From Pseudactinotalea suaedae (lineage in GTDB: Bacteria > Actinomycetota > Actinomycetes > Actinomycetales > Beutenbergiaceae), in the NCBI RefSeq assembly GCF_009733815.1, contig NZ_WNXY01000005.1, positions 1 to 64,000 of the forward strand: a stretch of 64,000 nt of DNA, read 5' to 3'. The translations under genes and the position numbers were made by a program. Of this stretch, positions 33,121 to 42,165 are shown piece after piece. Each line of letters opens with the position of its first letter. The first letter of the stretch is position 1. Below the pieces are notes generated by a model that was not told where the DNA came from, searched no databases, and saw nothing but the letters and a program-made list of their open reading frames with translations.

Positions 33121-33734
33121 CCGATCTCGTCGTTGTAGGCGCCGGTGGGTTCGGTCGTGAGGTGCTCGACGTGGCGTACGCATGCGGACTGACAGACTGC
33201 GTTGTCGTCGACGACGCCCCCAGCGCGGACAACATCGAGCGCCTGGGCCGGATGGGCGCCCGCCACCTCGGAACCATCGATGACTGGCTGACCGCCGATA
33301 TCCGTGCGCCGTATCTGATCGGCGTAGGTCATCCCACGACGCGCTCCAAGATCGCCCAGCGCATTGGTGGCCGGGCGAGTGCCGCGACACTTGTCCACCC
33401 GAGCGCGACGATCGGCCGCGCGACGATCCTCGGAGCCGGATCAGTCGTCTGCGCCGGTGCTGCGCTGTCCAACAACGTGGAGCTCGGACGGCACGTCCAC
33501 GTCAACCCGAACGCCACGATAGGACACGACACGGTGTTGGGGGACATGGTCTCTGTGAACCCGGGCGCGGTCGTCTCAGGTGCATGCACGGTCGACACTG
33601 GTGTCCTGCTCGGTGCCGGCTCGGTCGTGCTCCAGGACGTGGTCGTCGGCCGGTTCGCCACGGTGGGTGCTGCCGCCTGCGTGGTCAGGGACGTGCCACC
33701 GCGCGCCGTCGTCAAGGGGGTTCCGGCGCGGTGA
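33117..33734 (+). CDS. Sugar O/N-acetyltransferase, PglD-like
   Basis: 205 residues. The N-terminal Rossmann-like part (VVVGAGGFGREVLD, about 5-18) and the C-terminal left-handed beta-helix of hexapeptide repeats (from about residue 93 to 190) match PglD, which acetylates the 4-amino sugar with acetyl-CoA. The catalytic His is in NPNATIGHDT (about 134-143). Overlaps 4 bp with both neighbours. Confidence 0.9.
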   Translation: MTDLVVVGAGGFGREVLDVAYACGLTDCVVVDDAPSADNIERLGRMGARHLGTIDDWLTADIRAPYLIGVGHPTTRSKIAQRIGGRASAATLVHPSATIGRATILGAGSVVCAGAALSNNVELGRHVHVNPNATIGHDTVLGDMVSVNPGAVVSGACTVDTGVLLGAGSVVLQDVVVGRFATVGAAACVVRDVPPRAVVKGVPAR

Positions 33735-35044
33735 GCGACCGCCGCCCCCGGCGCCCGGACGCCCCGAGCCGAGCCCACGCTCCAAGGCGCGAGTCAGGCG
33801 AGGCGCCTGACGTCGCCGGACCACATGACCAGGTCATCGAGTCACTTCCCGACGGTGCTCGCGCTATCGCGCGGGTCAGCCTGACTCGCTACCTCACGAT
33901 GGCGCTGTCGGTGGTGATCGGTGTCGTGCTTGCGCGGTCGTTGGACCCGGCCGAACGCGGTGTGTATGCCGTGGCGCTCACACTGACAGCGGTACCGGCG
34001 ATCGTCGCGAGCGCTGGCCTCGAGACGGCGGCCCTGCGCACCGCGAAGTGCGATCAGGTCGCCGACGTGCTCGGACTCGTCGTACGGCGTCTCGTCGTGG
34101 TCACGGGCGTCGTACTCGCGCTGGTCGTCGTAGTCCTCCTCGCTCCGATCGCCGTGCTGGGGCTCAGTGGCCCGCAACTGATCATCTGTCTCGTCTCGAT
34201 CCCGCCCGTGGTCGCCGTCCAGCTCTACGGCAACGCGATCCTGGGCCTTCAGCACTGGTGGGTCTGGGTAGCCGCAACCATCACGAACGCCGTGACCTAC
34301 CTCACGGTGACCGTGGTGCTCGCGACCACGGGATGGGCTGGCGTCGCCAGCTATCAGCTGGCGTTTCTCGCTGGCTACCTGGTCGCTCTGGTCTGCCTCT
34401 TACGGGCGGTCCGCGGCCACCCGCACAACCTGCGCGCCGGCCGCACGTCCGCTGTGGCGAACACGGCCTCCCGAGCCCGCTCGATCACCATCTCGCAGGC
34501 GTTCTTCATGCGTGTACAAGTGCCGCTCCTGCAACTGCTGTCGAGTACCACAGCCGTTGGGCTCTTCGCGGTGGCATCACCCGTGGCCGATCTTCTGCTC
34601 GTTCTGCCGGTCGCAGCGGGGACCATTCTCCTACCCCGGTACTACAGCGTCGAGACGACACCGGCCGCCGTTCGCCGCAACGGGCTCCGCATCGCGGTGC
34701 TCACCGCGGCCGTCGGCACGCTCACTGCGCTTCTGGCCCCATGGCTCGTCCCGCTGCTGTACGGAGCCGACTACTTCGGCGCGGTGCTGGTGCTGCAGAT
34801 CATGGTGCCGGGCGTCGTGCTCTTCGCCTACGCGCGGGTCATGCAGAGCTATCTCATCTCCCGATCGCGGTACTCGCCCGTACTGTGGGCGAGCGTGCTC
34901 GCGGTGGTCGTCAGCGTCGGCGTGCAGCTCGCTGCAACCCCGGCTCTGGGAGCCGTCGGCGCCGCGCTCGCCGTCTCCGCAGGTTTCGCGACGATGTTCG
35001 CCGTCATCTGCTCCGTGCGAGTACGCGATGAGAAGTGCGAATGA
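33731..35044 (+). CDS. Polysaccharide flippase, Wzx/MATE-like
   Basis: 437 residues from GTG 33731. About 12 membrane helices follow a hydrophilic N-terminus of about 45 residues. The pattern (MALSVVIGVVLARSLDPAERG near 57-77, cut to 20 residues at most in shared motifs; LYGADYF near 345) fits the oligosaccharide flippase group (Wzx). It would move the lipid-linked repeat unit to the outer face. It overlaps the acetyltransferase and polymerase genes by 4 bp each. Confidence 0.85.
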   Translation: MSDRRPRRPDAPSRAHAPRRESGEAPDVAGPHDQVIESLPDGARAIARVSLTRYLTMALSVVIGVVLARSLDPAERGVYAVALTLTAVPAIVASAGLETAALRTAKCDQVADVLGLVVRRLVVVTGVVLALVVVVLLAPIAVLGLSGPQLIICLVSIPPVVAVQLYGNAILGLQHWWVWVAATITNAVTYLTVTVVLATTGWAGVASYQLAFLAGYLVALVCLLRAVRGHPHNLRAGRTSAVANTASRARSITISQAFFMRVQVPLLQLLSSTTAVGLFAVASPVADLLLVLPVAAGTILLPRYYSVETTPAAVRRNGLRIAVLTAAVGTLTALLAPWLVPLLYGADYFGAVLVLQIMVPGVVLFAYARVMQSYLISRSRYSPVLWASVLAVVVSVGVQLAATPALGAVGAALAVSAGFATMFAVICSVRVRDEKCE

Positions 35045-36213
35045 GCGTCGCCACGGAGCCGCTGCGCGGATCGCGTTCGCTGCCACGGCTTCTTCCGATC
35101 GTCCTCGTGATGGCGACGGCAACGATCGCCGGGAACTCTACGGCTGGCCCCTATCTGGCAGCCGGTCTGCTCGTGGCGGCCGGTCTCGGTATGGCGCTGG
35201 CCTCGCGCCCCAAACCTGCCATCAAGCCGCGGATGCAGGTCGTCGTTCTTCATATTCTGGTGCCGCTGCAGATCATGGTGACCGCCTACCTGGCTCCCGC
35301 CGATCTCGACGTGCTCGTGCTCCTTGGGGTCACGGTGCTCACTGCCTGGATCACCACCACCGAGGTCGCGCGCCGTCTCTGCCCGCGCAGCGTCGAGCGC
35401 GCGCTGTTGGTCGCCACTGCGACGCTTGCCGTCGCCTATATCTCCTACGCACTGCCGCGGCTCGGGGCGCAGCCGGGGTATGCCTGGGTGGGCGTGTCGG
35501 CGGGTGGCCAATGGCTCAATGCGAACGCTCTCGCTCTGCTCTTCCTCGTGGGTCTCGCGGTCGCCCTCGCCGGGGCGTTCTCGAAGACCTCGTCAGTCCT
35601 GCACCTGGCCGCTGGCGGTTTGGCCGCGGGAGCCTTGCTGCTGACCTTCTCCCGCAGCGGATACTTGGCTCTCGGGGCTATGCTCCTTGTCCTCACGGTG
35701 GTGAGACGCAGGGCAGTCATCGCAGTCGGAGCCCTCGTAGCGCTGTTGCTGACGGTTGTACCCGGCTTCGTGCGCGACCGCATCGAGTTCACTACCGCAG
35801 GCGGTCTAGACCCTTCCTCATCCGTCAGGCTCAACCTGTGGGAGTCTTCGCTCGGCGTCATCTCCGACCACCCCCTACTTGGCAGCGGGATACATGCTCT
35901 GTCGTCCGCCATCGAGCAGCAGGGTGGACCGACCGGGTACACGTTTGTGCACAACACCTATCTGTCTCTGCTCGCCGGCTTCGGTCTCCCGATCGGCCTC
36001 TTGGTCCTCGGCACGGTCGTGGCTGCATCTCTTCGCCGCATCCGAGCCGCGTACCGCGGAGGCTCCAGCTCTGATCTTGCCGTCGTACTGGCGCTCACCG
36101 CGACCGCCGTCTGCTCGATCTTCGGCGAACCGCTCCTGACGCCGGTGACGATCGTCCCGCTTGCGACCCTGTTGGGCGTGCGCGAGCACCAACGAACGGA
36201 GGTCCTGCCATGA
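35041..36213 (+). CDS. O-antigen ligase/polymerase family membrane protein (Wzy-like)
   Basis: 390 residues, about ten membrane helices. A large outer loop with the Wzy_C-type sequence RLNLWESSLGVISDHPLLGS (about 262-281) and a conserved His in VHNTYLSLLAGFG (about 304-316) is typical of polymerases and ligases of this group. In this operon it is most likely the repeat-unit polymerase. Start ATG 35041 overlaps the flippase stop; a Met two codons upstream is less likely. Confidence 0.85.
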   Translation: MSVATEPLRGSRSLPRLLPIVLVMATATIAGNSTAGPYLAAGLLVAAGLGMALASRPKPAIKPRMQVVVLHILVPLQIMVTAYLAPADLDVLVLLGVTVLTAWITTTEVARRLCPRSVERALLVATATLAVAYISYALPRLGAQPGYAWVGVSAGGQWLNANALALLFLVGLAVALAGAFSKTSSVLHLAAGGLAAGALLLTFSRSGYLALGAMLLVLTVVRRRAVIAVGALVALLLTVVPGFVRDRIEFTTAGGLDPSSSVRLNLWESSLGVISDHPLLGSGIHALSSAIEQQGGPTGYTFVHNTYLSLLAGFGLPIGLLVLGTVVAASLRRIRAAYRGGSSSDLAVVLALTATAVCSIFGEPLLTPVTIVPLATLLGVREHQRTEVLP

Positions 36214-37358
36214 TCCGGCTGCTCCAGGTATGTGGGTCGGCCGATGGCGCATCGTGGTTCGTCGACCAGGTCACCGAACTCGCGCGTCGCGGCTACCACA
36301 TCGACGTCGTGGTACCGGGCGAGGGTAGCGTCAAGCAGCGGCTGACAGAGTCCGGCATCTCGGTACACATCATTCCGTTCCGTGGTTACCACCCGAGAGA
36401 GTGGCGCCGGCACGTGCGTGCCTTTCGTGACCTGCGAACCCTGATGCGCGACGGGTCGTGGGACATCGTGCACGCCCACCTGTTCAAGTCCTTCATCCTC
36501 GCGCGCATGATCCTGCGGGGACGTCGTTCGCCGCGACTGGTGACACAGGTCGCAGGCACCGTGCACCTCCAGAGCCGGCCCCTCGCGGCGATCGACCGGG
36601 CCACGCTTCGATGGGACACGATCCTCGTCGGATCCTGCACAGAGTTCGCCGATACCTATGCCAAGCGGGGCTCTCGGCACACCGCCGTCAGTTTCTACGG
36701 CTGCCACACCGAACGGTTCGAACCCGCCACCCCGGCCGACACCTTCCGCGACCAGTACGGGATGACGCCAACAGATGTCGCCGTCGGGCTCGTCGCGCAC
36801 ATGTACCCCACGCGCCTGAAGTCATTCAGGGAGGTCGGGGTCAAGGGCCACGAGGTGTTCATCGACGCAGCCCTCGCGCTGGCCCAGCAGGACGCCCGTC
36901 TACAGTTCTTCGTGGTAGGCGACGAGTTCGTCGGCGACGGGAGCTACCGGCGAGAGCTGGAGCAGCGCGCCGAGCCACTGATCCGTGGCGGTCGGATGCA
37001 CTTCCTCGGACATCGCACCGACATGCCGGATGTCATCGCCGGCCTCGACATCCTTGTCAACCCCTCCCTGAGCGAGTCAGCGTCGTACACGATGGTGGAG
37101 GCCTCGCTCATGTGCCGGCCCGTGATCGGGAGCCGAGTCGGCGGCCTCCCCGACACCATCATCGACGGACGCACCGGACTGCTCGTCCCGCCGGGCGATC
37201 AGGGCGCCCTCGCTCATGCTGTTCGTCACCTCGCCGACGACCCAGAGCTTCGCCGGCGTATGGGACAGGCCGGGCGCACGCACGTGCTCGAGATGTTCGA
37301 CATCACCAAGACCGTTTCCACACTCGAAGCGATCTATCTCAAGGCAATGGACCTCTGA
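36210..37358 (+). CDS. GT4 family glycosyltransferase
   Basis: 382 residues, GT-B fold. The C-terminal donor site has the E-x7-E motif in SLSESASYTMVEASL (about 292-306) and PVIGSRVGGLPDTI. The N-terminal half carries HAHLFKS (about 88-94). Retaining glycosyltransferase; sugar and linkage are not readable. Stop overlaps the C5-epimerase-like gene by one base (TGATG). Confidence 0.9.
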   Translation: MIRLLQVCGSADGASWFVDQVTELARRGYHIDVVVPGEGSVKQRLTESGISVHIIPFRGYHPREWRRHVRAFRDLRTLMRDGSWDIVHAHLFKSFILARMILRGRRSPRLVTQVAGTVHLQSRPLAAIDRATLRWDTILVGSCTEFADTYAKRGSRHTAVSFYGCHTERFEPATPADTFRDQYGMTPTDVAVGLVAHMYPTRLKSFREVGVKGHEVFIDAALALAQQDARLQFFVVGDEFVGDGSYRRELEQRAEPLIRGGRMHFLGHRTDMPDVIAGLDILVNPSLSESASYTMVEASLMCRPVIGSRVGGLPDTIIDGRTGLLVPPGDQGALAHAVRHLADDPELRRRMGQAGRTHVLEMFDITKTVSTLEAIYLKAMDL

Positions 37359-38254
37359 TGACGCGACTTGGCCACCTCATCCGGCGGGGTCTCACCGCGG
37401 GCACGCAGTACAAGGTATTGCCACGATCGCGATGGGACGCGCTGTACCCCATCGACTGCACGGTGTTCGGGCCGCAGCCGACTGATGGTGTGCTCGCAGT
37501 CTGGAAGCCTGCTGATGAGCGCACGGCATTCCTCCACCCGGTGGCCACCTGCTTCCGGGTACTCGCACGGTTGCAGCTCGACGAGGGCGTGACGGAGACC
37601 AACCGGAGCGCCGTGGCCGCTGCCATACGGGAGTTGCTTGCGGCTCAGCAGGAGGACGGTTCCTGGCGCTATCCGATCCGTGTGGCGCGCTACGACGTAG
37701 CTCCCGGATGGTCTTCAGCAATGGCACAGGGCCTCGCGGTGTCCACGCTGCTGAGGAGCGTGGAGGCGTTGCCGATGATCGAGTCGGCGACCGTGCGGCA
37801 GCGCATCGATGCGGCGATCGCGCATCTCTTACGGTCCGTCGAGCACGGTGGCTGCTCCATCTACGACGCCGACGGCGCGGCGTTTCCGGAGGAGTGCCCT
37901 GCAACACCAGCGCCGTACATCCTCAACGGTGCGTGCTTCGCGTTGCTCGGTCTGCACGATTACGAACGCGTTCTCGGCGGTGATACGGGGATGAGCGTCG
38001 CCCTGCGGTTGAACGACCTGCTGCCACGATGGGATATCGGCTACTACTCGCGATATGACCTGCTCGGTCGGGCGCCGAGTTCGCCCGACTATCACCGGTT
38101 GCACATCGTGCTGCTGACCGTCCTCGAGACCCTCTACGGCATGGACTTCGGTGCCTTCGCCCGACGGTTCGATGAGTACGAGCGGCGAGTTCGGTCCCGG
38201 TTGCGCGCCCGCGTGCTGCTCGTCGTCGACCGGCTGCTCATCACTAGAGTCTAG
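37358..38254 (+). CDS. D-glucuronyl C5-epimerase-like protein
   Basis: 298 residues, soluble, mostly helical. It resembles the C-terminal catalytic domain of heparosan N-sulfate glucuronate 5-epimerase, which converts glucuronate to iduronate in the polymer. Matching blocks in order: GWSSAMAQGLAVSTLLRS (117-134), YILNGACFALLGLHDY (187-202), PRWDIGYYSRYDL (223-235) and DYHRLHIVLL (244-253). The two Tyr thought catalytic in the animal enzyme have counterparts at Tyr233 and Tyr245. No signal peptide or membrane helix is visible, so it would act in the cytoplasm, before export, unlike polymer-level epimerases. A non-epimerase role is possible. TGATG overlap upstream. Confidence 0.78.
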   Translation: MTRLGHLIRRGLTAGTQYKVLPRSRWDALYPIDCTVFGPQPTDGVLAVWKPADERTAFLHPVATCFRVLARLQLDEGVTETNRSAVAAAIRELLAAQQEDGSWRYPIRVARYDVAPGWSSAMAQGLAVSTLLRSVEALPMIESATVRQRIDAAIAHLLRSVEHGGCSIYDADGAAFPEECPATPAPYILNGACFALLGLHDYERVLGGDTGMSVALRLNDLLPRWDIGYYSRYDLLGRAPSSPDYHRLHIVLLTVLETLYGMDFGAFARRFDEYERRVRSRLRARVLLVVDRLLITRV

Positions 38255-39294
38255 TGATGGAGGTCGGCGCCGGCACCGTCCGCATCGTAGGGCCGCAGTC
38301 GTCGGCCCACACCGTGCTGTGGGTCGAGGAGTTCCGCAAGCGTGGCTGGGATGTCCGCACGGTCGGGCTCAGCACGTCGAGCAGCCCGGTCTCACGCCAC
38401 CACCTCCTGTCGCGTGTGATTGCCGAACGGTGGCGTACTCGCCCTGCGGTCTCCGTCGTTCACTCGCTGGGCACCCACGGACTGCTGGGTGCGTTGCTTC
38501 CACGCGCGCACCGGACGATCGTGGTCCCGTGGGGCAGCGAGGTCGAGGCGGCGACGCGATCTGTCGTCCGGCACCGTGCGGCCGCCTTCGTACTCCGTCA
38601 GGCGGATCTGGTGCTGGCGACATCGCGCGCCATGGCGAGGACGATCGCGCAGGGCTGGCCGGCGATCAGTGTCGATACTGCTGTCCGCTCGTGGGGTGTG
38701 GCGCAGGCCGCGCTCGCTGAGCGCGGCGATGGGGTCCGGGCTGCGGTCCGCGCTCGTCTGGGCCTGTCTGAAGAGCACCTGATCGTTCTCGCGCCACGCG
38801 GTCTCGGCGCGGTGTACCGGCACGATGAGGTCCGCCGTGCGTTCGTCGCCGCTCAAGCCACTCGGACGCAGCTCCGCCTCGTCGAGATCGACACCGCGGC
38901 AGACGATCGCAGTCGCAGCGTGCAATGCCGCGCCGGTGCCACAGTCACGCTGTCACGTCAGCCGCACGACCAGTTGCTGGACTTGTTCGCGGCAGCCGAC
39001 GCTGTGGTCTCGGTGCCGCGTGCTGATCAGCGCTCGACGACGGTCGTCGAAGCGATCGCATCCGGTGTGCCCGTGCTGCTCGCGGACGTGCCTGCCTATC
39101 GCGAGCTTGCTGAAGACGGCGCGGCCGTCACTCTGCTGGGGGAGCCAGTGCTGGAGTCGCTCACCGCTGCCCTGGCGGCGCCCGGAACGGTGGGGGCCCG
39201 GATAGGGGGTAACCGGCACTGGGCACGAGAGGTGGAGGATCGAGACTCACTGTTCGACGCGATCGTACGCCTGTGCACCGGAGCAAGCCGATGA
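38254..39294 (+). CDS. Glycosyltransferase, GT-B fold
   Basis: 346 residues if GTG 38254 is used (overlaps the previous TAG); ATG 38257 is the alternative. The C-terminal half has the donor-site pattern of GT4 enzymes: LFAAADAVVSVPRADQRSTT (about 246-265), VVEAIASGVPVLLADV, but the first Glu of E-x7-E is replaced (Asp-Gln-Arg). The N-terminal half keeps VHSLGTHG and PWGSE. Acceptor and sugar unknown. Confidence 0.8.
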   Translation: MMEVGAGTVRIVGPQSSAHTVLWVEEFRKRGWDVRTVGLSTSSSPVSRHHLLSRVIAERWRTRPAVSVVHSLGTHGLLGALLPRAHRTIVVPWGSEVEAATRSVVRHRAAAFVLRQADLVLATSRAMARTIAQGWPAISVDTAVRSWGVAQAALAERGDGVRAAVRARLGLSEEHLIVLAPRGLGAVYRHDEVRRAFVAAQATRTQLRLVEIDTAADDRSRSVQCRAGATVTLSRQPHDQLLDLFAAADAVVSVPRADQRSTTVVEAIASGVPVLLADVPAYRELAEDGAAVTLLGEPVLESLTAALAAPGTVGARIGGNRHWAREVEDRDSLFDAIVRLCTGASR

Positions 39295-40502
39295 GGATCG
39301 TCGTCGTCAACCAGTACGTCGTACCGCCCGAAGCCGGCGGTGGGACACGGCACCTGGACCTCGCGTCGCGCTGGGCTGCGGCCGGGCACCATGTCGTGGT
39401 GCTCTCTGGCTCGTTCAACCACTTCGCTGGTGGCCCCGGGTCGGAGCGGATCACTGAGCGCCGTATCGCCGGGGTGTGGCTGCGCCCGTTATGGACGCCT
39501 GGGTACAGCGGCAACGGGGTAGCTCGCGCTGTGGATATGGCTGCGTTCGCGGCGCAGGTCTGGCGCGAGCGGAGGCTGATCGCTGCCAGCGATGTCGTGC
39601 TCGCCTCGACGCCCCACCCGGGTGGTGTGCTCGCCGCACTGTGGGCTACACGACGATCCCCGGCCAAGGTCGCCGTGGAGATCCGAGATCTGTGGCCGCA
39701 GACGCTCGTCGATCTTGGTGGCATCGACGGAGAGGGAGTGGCAGCGAGACTGCTATACCGCCTGGAACGCCATGTGGTGTCGACCGCCGAGTTGACGGTC
39801 GGCGTGCCTCCGCGCACCCATGACTACTTCGCTGAGCGTGGTCTGGCGCCACGCCGGTACCTGCACATACCCAACGGCATCGGAGTAGGCAAGGTCACGG
39901 GACGAGCGACCAGTCACGAGGTGATCGACCGCATAGACGCGATGGTCGCAACCGGCACCGACGTCTTTCTCTACGCTGGCTCGCTGGGATCGGCCAACGC
40001 GCTAGACGCCGTCGTCGAAGCTGCCGCGCGACGCCGTGCGGCCGGCAGCCACCTCATGGTGTTGGGTGACGGGCCTCAGCGAGCCGCTCTGGTGGCCCTG
40101 GCTGGGCGAGTCGGCGCGGACAACGTCACGTTCACCGGACAGTTGCCGAAGGACGTCGCCCGCACCGCGATGAGCCGGGCGACAGCGAATGTGTTCCACT
40201 TGCTCGACGCGCCGGTCTTCCGGTACGGCCTCAGTCCGAACAAGCTGGTCGAGTACCTTGCCGCCGGGGTTCCGCTCATCTATGCCGGTCCGGCCGTCGA
40301 GAACCCAGCGACCTCATCGGGTGCCGTCGTTGAAGCACGACCAGGTGACGCTAGCTCGATCGCCAGCGCTATGCAGCGCGTCAGCGCCATGTCTCGTAAA
40401 CACCGGGCGGAGACCGCAGCACGTACTCAGACCTATGCGACCAACCATCATGATCTGGATCGGCTCGCGCACCAGTTGCTACAAGCGCTGGAATCGCTCT
40501 GA
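39291..40502 (+). CDS. GT4 family glycosyltransferase, WbuB-like
   Basis: 403 residues from ATG 39291. The start MRIVVVNQYVVPPEAGGGTR and EIRDLWPQTLVD (about 125-136) are typical of the WbuB group, which adds amino-deoxy sugars such as fucosamine. The C-terminal half has YGLSPNKLVEYLAAGVPLIY (about 310-329). Last gene of the coupled chain; 115 bp separate it from the convergent kinase gene, where I see no feature. Confidence 0.88.
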   Translation: MRIVVVNQYVVPPEAGGGTRHLDLASRWAAAGHHVVVLSGSFNHFAGGPGSERITERRIAGVWLRPLWTPGYSGNGVARAVDMAAFAAQVWRERRLIAASDVVLASTPHPGGVLAALWATRRSPAKVAVEIRDLWPQTLVDLGGIDGEGVAARLLYRLERHVVSTAELTVGVPPRTHDYFAERGLAPRRYLHIPNGIGVGKVTGRATSHEVIDRIDAMVATGTDVFLYAGSLGSANALDAVVEAAARRRAAGSHLMVLGDGPQRAALVALAGRVGADNVTFTGQLPKDVARTAMSRATANVFHLLDAPVFRYGLSPNKLVEYLAAGVPLIYAGPAVENPATSSGAVVEARPGDASSIASAMQRVSAMSRKHRAETAARTQTYATNHHDLDRLAHQLLQALESL

Positions 40503-40617
40503 GAGCGAAGATGCCTCGCCGGTCTTCTGGGAGTGTCGAGCTGGTTCGTATCCGTCGTCTGCCCGCCCAGATCTCGTCCCAGCAGGTCTGACGGAGGTGC
40601 CCACACGTTCTGCGTCG

Positions 40618-42051
40618 TCACCGGGAGGATGCTCTGGGGCGAGCATGCGTCCGACGGCGCTGCGCCTGACGAACTGCGCTGGCCGGCGAACCGCGACGGT
40701 CTCGCTCTCCGTATCCGTATCCGTATCCATATCCGTACTCGCTGCCTCTGCCGGCAGCCATCGTCAGGACTACTCCCGAAATCGGCGCACCGACCGTCTC
40801 GAGCAGGTCAAGTGACGATTCGAGTTGATGCTCGGTTGTTCGCCCGGCAGCCACAGCGACGATCACGCCGGATGCCTGACCGGCAAGCACCGCCGCGTCT
40901 GTGACCGGCAGCAACGGCGGAGCATCGATGATAATCCATTCGAACTCCGGCCGAAGTAGTTCGAGCATCGAAGCCATGCTCTTAGATCCGAGCAATTCGC
41001 TGGGATTAGGGGGTATCCGGCCCGCTGGCAAGACGTAGAGCTGGTCCGGCCCCCACTGCTGAACTGCGTCGTTGACCCGCGCCCGCCCGATGAGGACATC
41101 TGTGAGGCCAACGGATCCCTCAATGCCGAGGTACTGATCCAACCGCGGCCGCCGCAGATCCGCATCTATCAAGAGCACGGTCTGCTCGGCGCTGGCCAAA
41201 GCCAGGGCGAGATTGGCGCTCGTTGTGCTCTTGCCTTCCTCTGAGAGCGACGATGTCACCACAAAAATGCGATCGCCCCCGTCGACCTGCACGAATTGCA
41301 GATTTGTTCGCAAGGTTCGGTACGCTTCTGCGCGGGCACTCGTCGGATCCGTGTGCACCACCAGATGCTGTTGCTTCGACTTCGGATCGAAGGCTATGGA
41401 CCCGAGAATCGGATGTCGGGTCGCCGCCTCGAGGTCACGGGTCGACCGAATACGGGTATCGAGGACTTCTCGCAGGATCGCGAGCCCCAGGCCGATAGCG
41501 AGACCGAATATGGCGCCGAGGGCCAGATTCAGGGTGGTCCGCGGGCTGACCGGGGCCTCCGGTGTGCGTGCGCTCTGGATCGTCGTGAGTTGGACGGGGC
41601 TCGGCTGCCCTCGGACCGTCTCAACCTCGTCTACAGCGACCGCCAGGCTGATCGCCGTCTCATTCGCGATCTGGGCGGCGAGCTCTGGGTCTGTGCTAGT
41701 GCCAGTGATCTCAATGATTGTCGTGTCCGCGACGGTTGTCGCTGCCACCTGCCGTGCCAGGTCATAAGGCTCAACGTCGAGGTCCAAGGCATCAACGACA
41801 CCGTCGAGCACCCGCTCGCTCGTAGCCATCTCGGCGTAGGTCTTGACCCGGGACAACGTGTAGGTGTTGCCCTGTGCGAGCTCGGCGCTCGTGTCCCCCG
41901 CCTGTGTGGACACGAAGACTCTCGTCGTGGCCGAGTACTGGGGGGTCTGGAGAAGCGAGTACGTCAGCGCCGCGCCGATGCCAAGGAACGTGATCACGAT
42001 GATCGCGATCCAGTTCTTCCGGATGATCCGCAGGTAATCGGTGAGTTCCAC
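40618..42051 (-). CDS. Chain-length regulator and tyrosine autokinase (Wzz/Wzc-like BY-kinase)
   Basis: 477 residues. Wzz-type outer domain between membrane helices at about 13-32 and 167-184, then a cytoplasmic BY-kinase: Walker A SSLSEEGKSTT (267-277), Walker A' LLIDADLRRP (293-302), Walker B IIIDAPP (383-389). The C-terminal Tyr cluster SEYGYGYGYGYGER (428-440) holds five Tyr, encoded by an imperfect 6-bp tandem repeat. Adapter and kinase are fused in one chain, as in Gram-negative Wzc and many actinobacteria. GTG start. A phosphatase gene lies just upstream on the same strand. Confidence 0.92.
   Translation of the reverse strand: MELTDYLRIIRKNWIAIIVITFLGIGAALTYSLLQTPQYSATTRVFVSTQAGDTSAELAQGNTYTLSRVKTYAEMATSERVLDGVVDALDLDVEPYDLARQVAATTVADTTIIEITGTSTDPELAAQIANETAISLAVAVDEVETVRGQPSPVQLTTIQSARTPEAPVSPRTTLNLALGAIFGLAIGLGLAILREVLDTRIRSTRDLEAATRHPILGSIAFDPKSKQQHLVVHTDPTSARAEAYRTLRTNLQFVQVDGGDRIFVVTSSLSEEGKSTTSANLALALASAEQTVLLIDADLRRPRLDQYLGIEGSVGLTDVLIGRARVNDAVQQWGPDQLYVLPAGRIPPNPSELLGSKSMASMLELLRPEFEWIIIDAPPLLPVTDAAVLAGQASGVIVAVAAGRTTEHQLESSLDLLETVGAPISGVVLTMAAGRGSEYGYGYGYGYGERDRRGSPASAVRQAQRRRTHARPRASSR
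40709..40738. repeat. Hexanucleotide repeat encoding the Tyr-Gly cluster
   Basis: Five consecutive 6-bp units on the plus strand: CCGTAT three times, then CCATAT and CCGTAC. They encode Tyr-Gly pairs on the minus strand. Unit gain or loss keeps the frame but changes the number of phospho-acceptor Tyr. Confidence 0.85.
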
Positions 42052-42165
42052 GCTGCTTCTCAGGCTCGGGGGCGGCGATCTTCGGTGCTCGACGCGTCAT
42101 GCTCTCACGTGAGGGTCGCCAACGGCGCGGAAGCAGCTGTGTGCACGCGTTCGCGCATCACGTGT

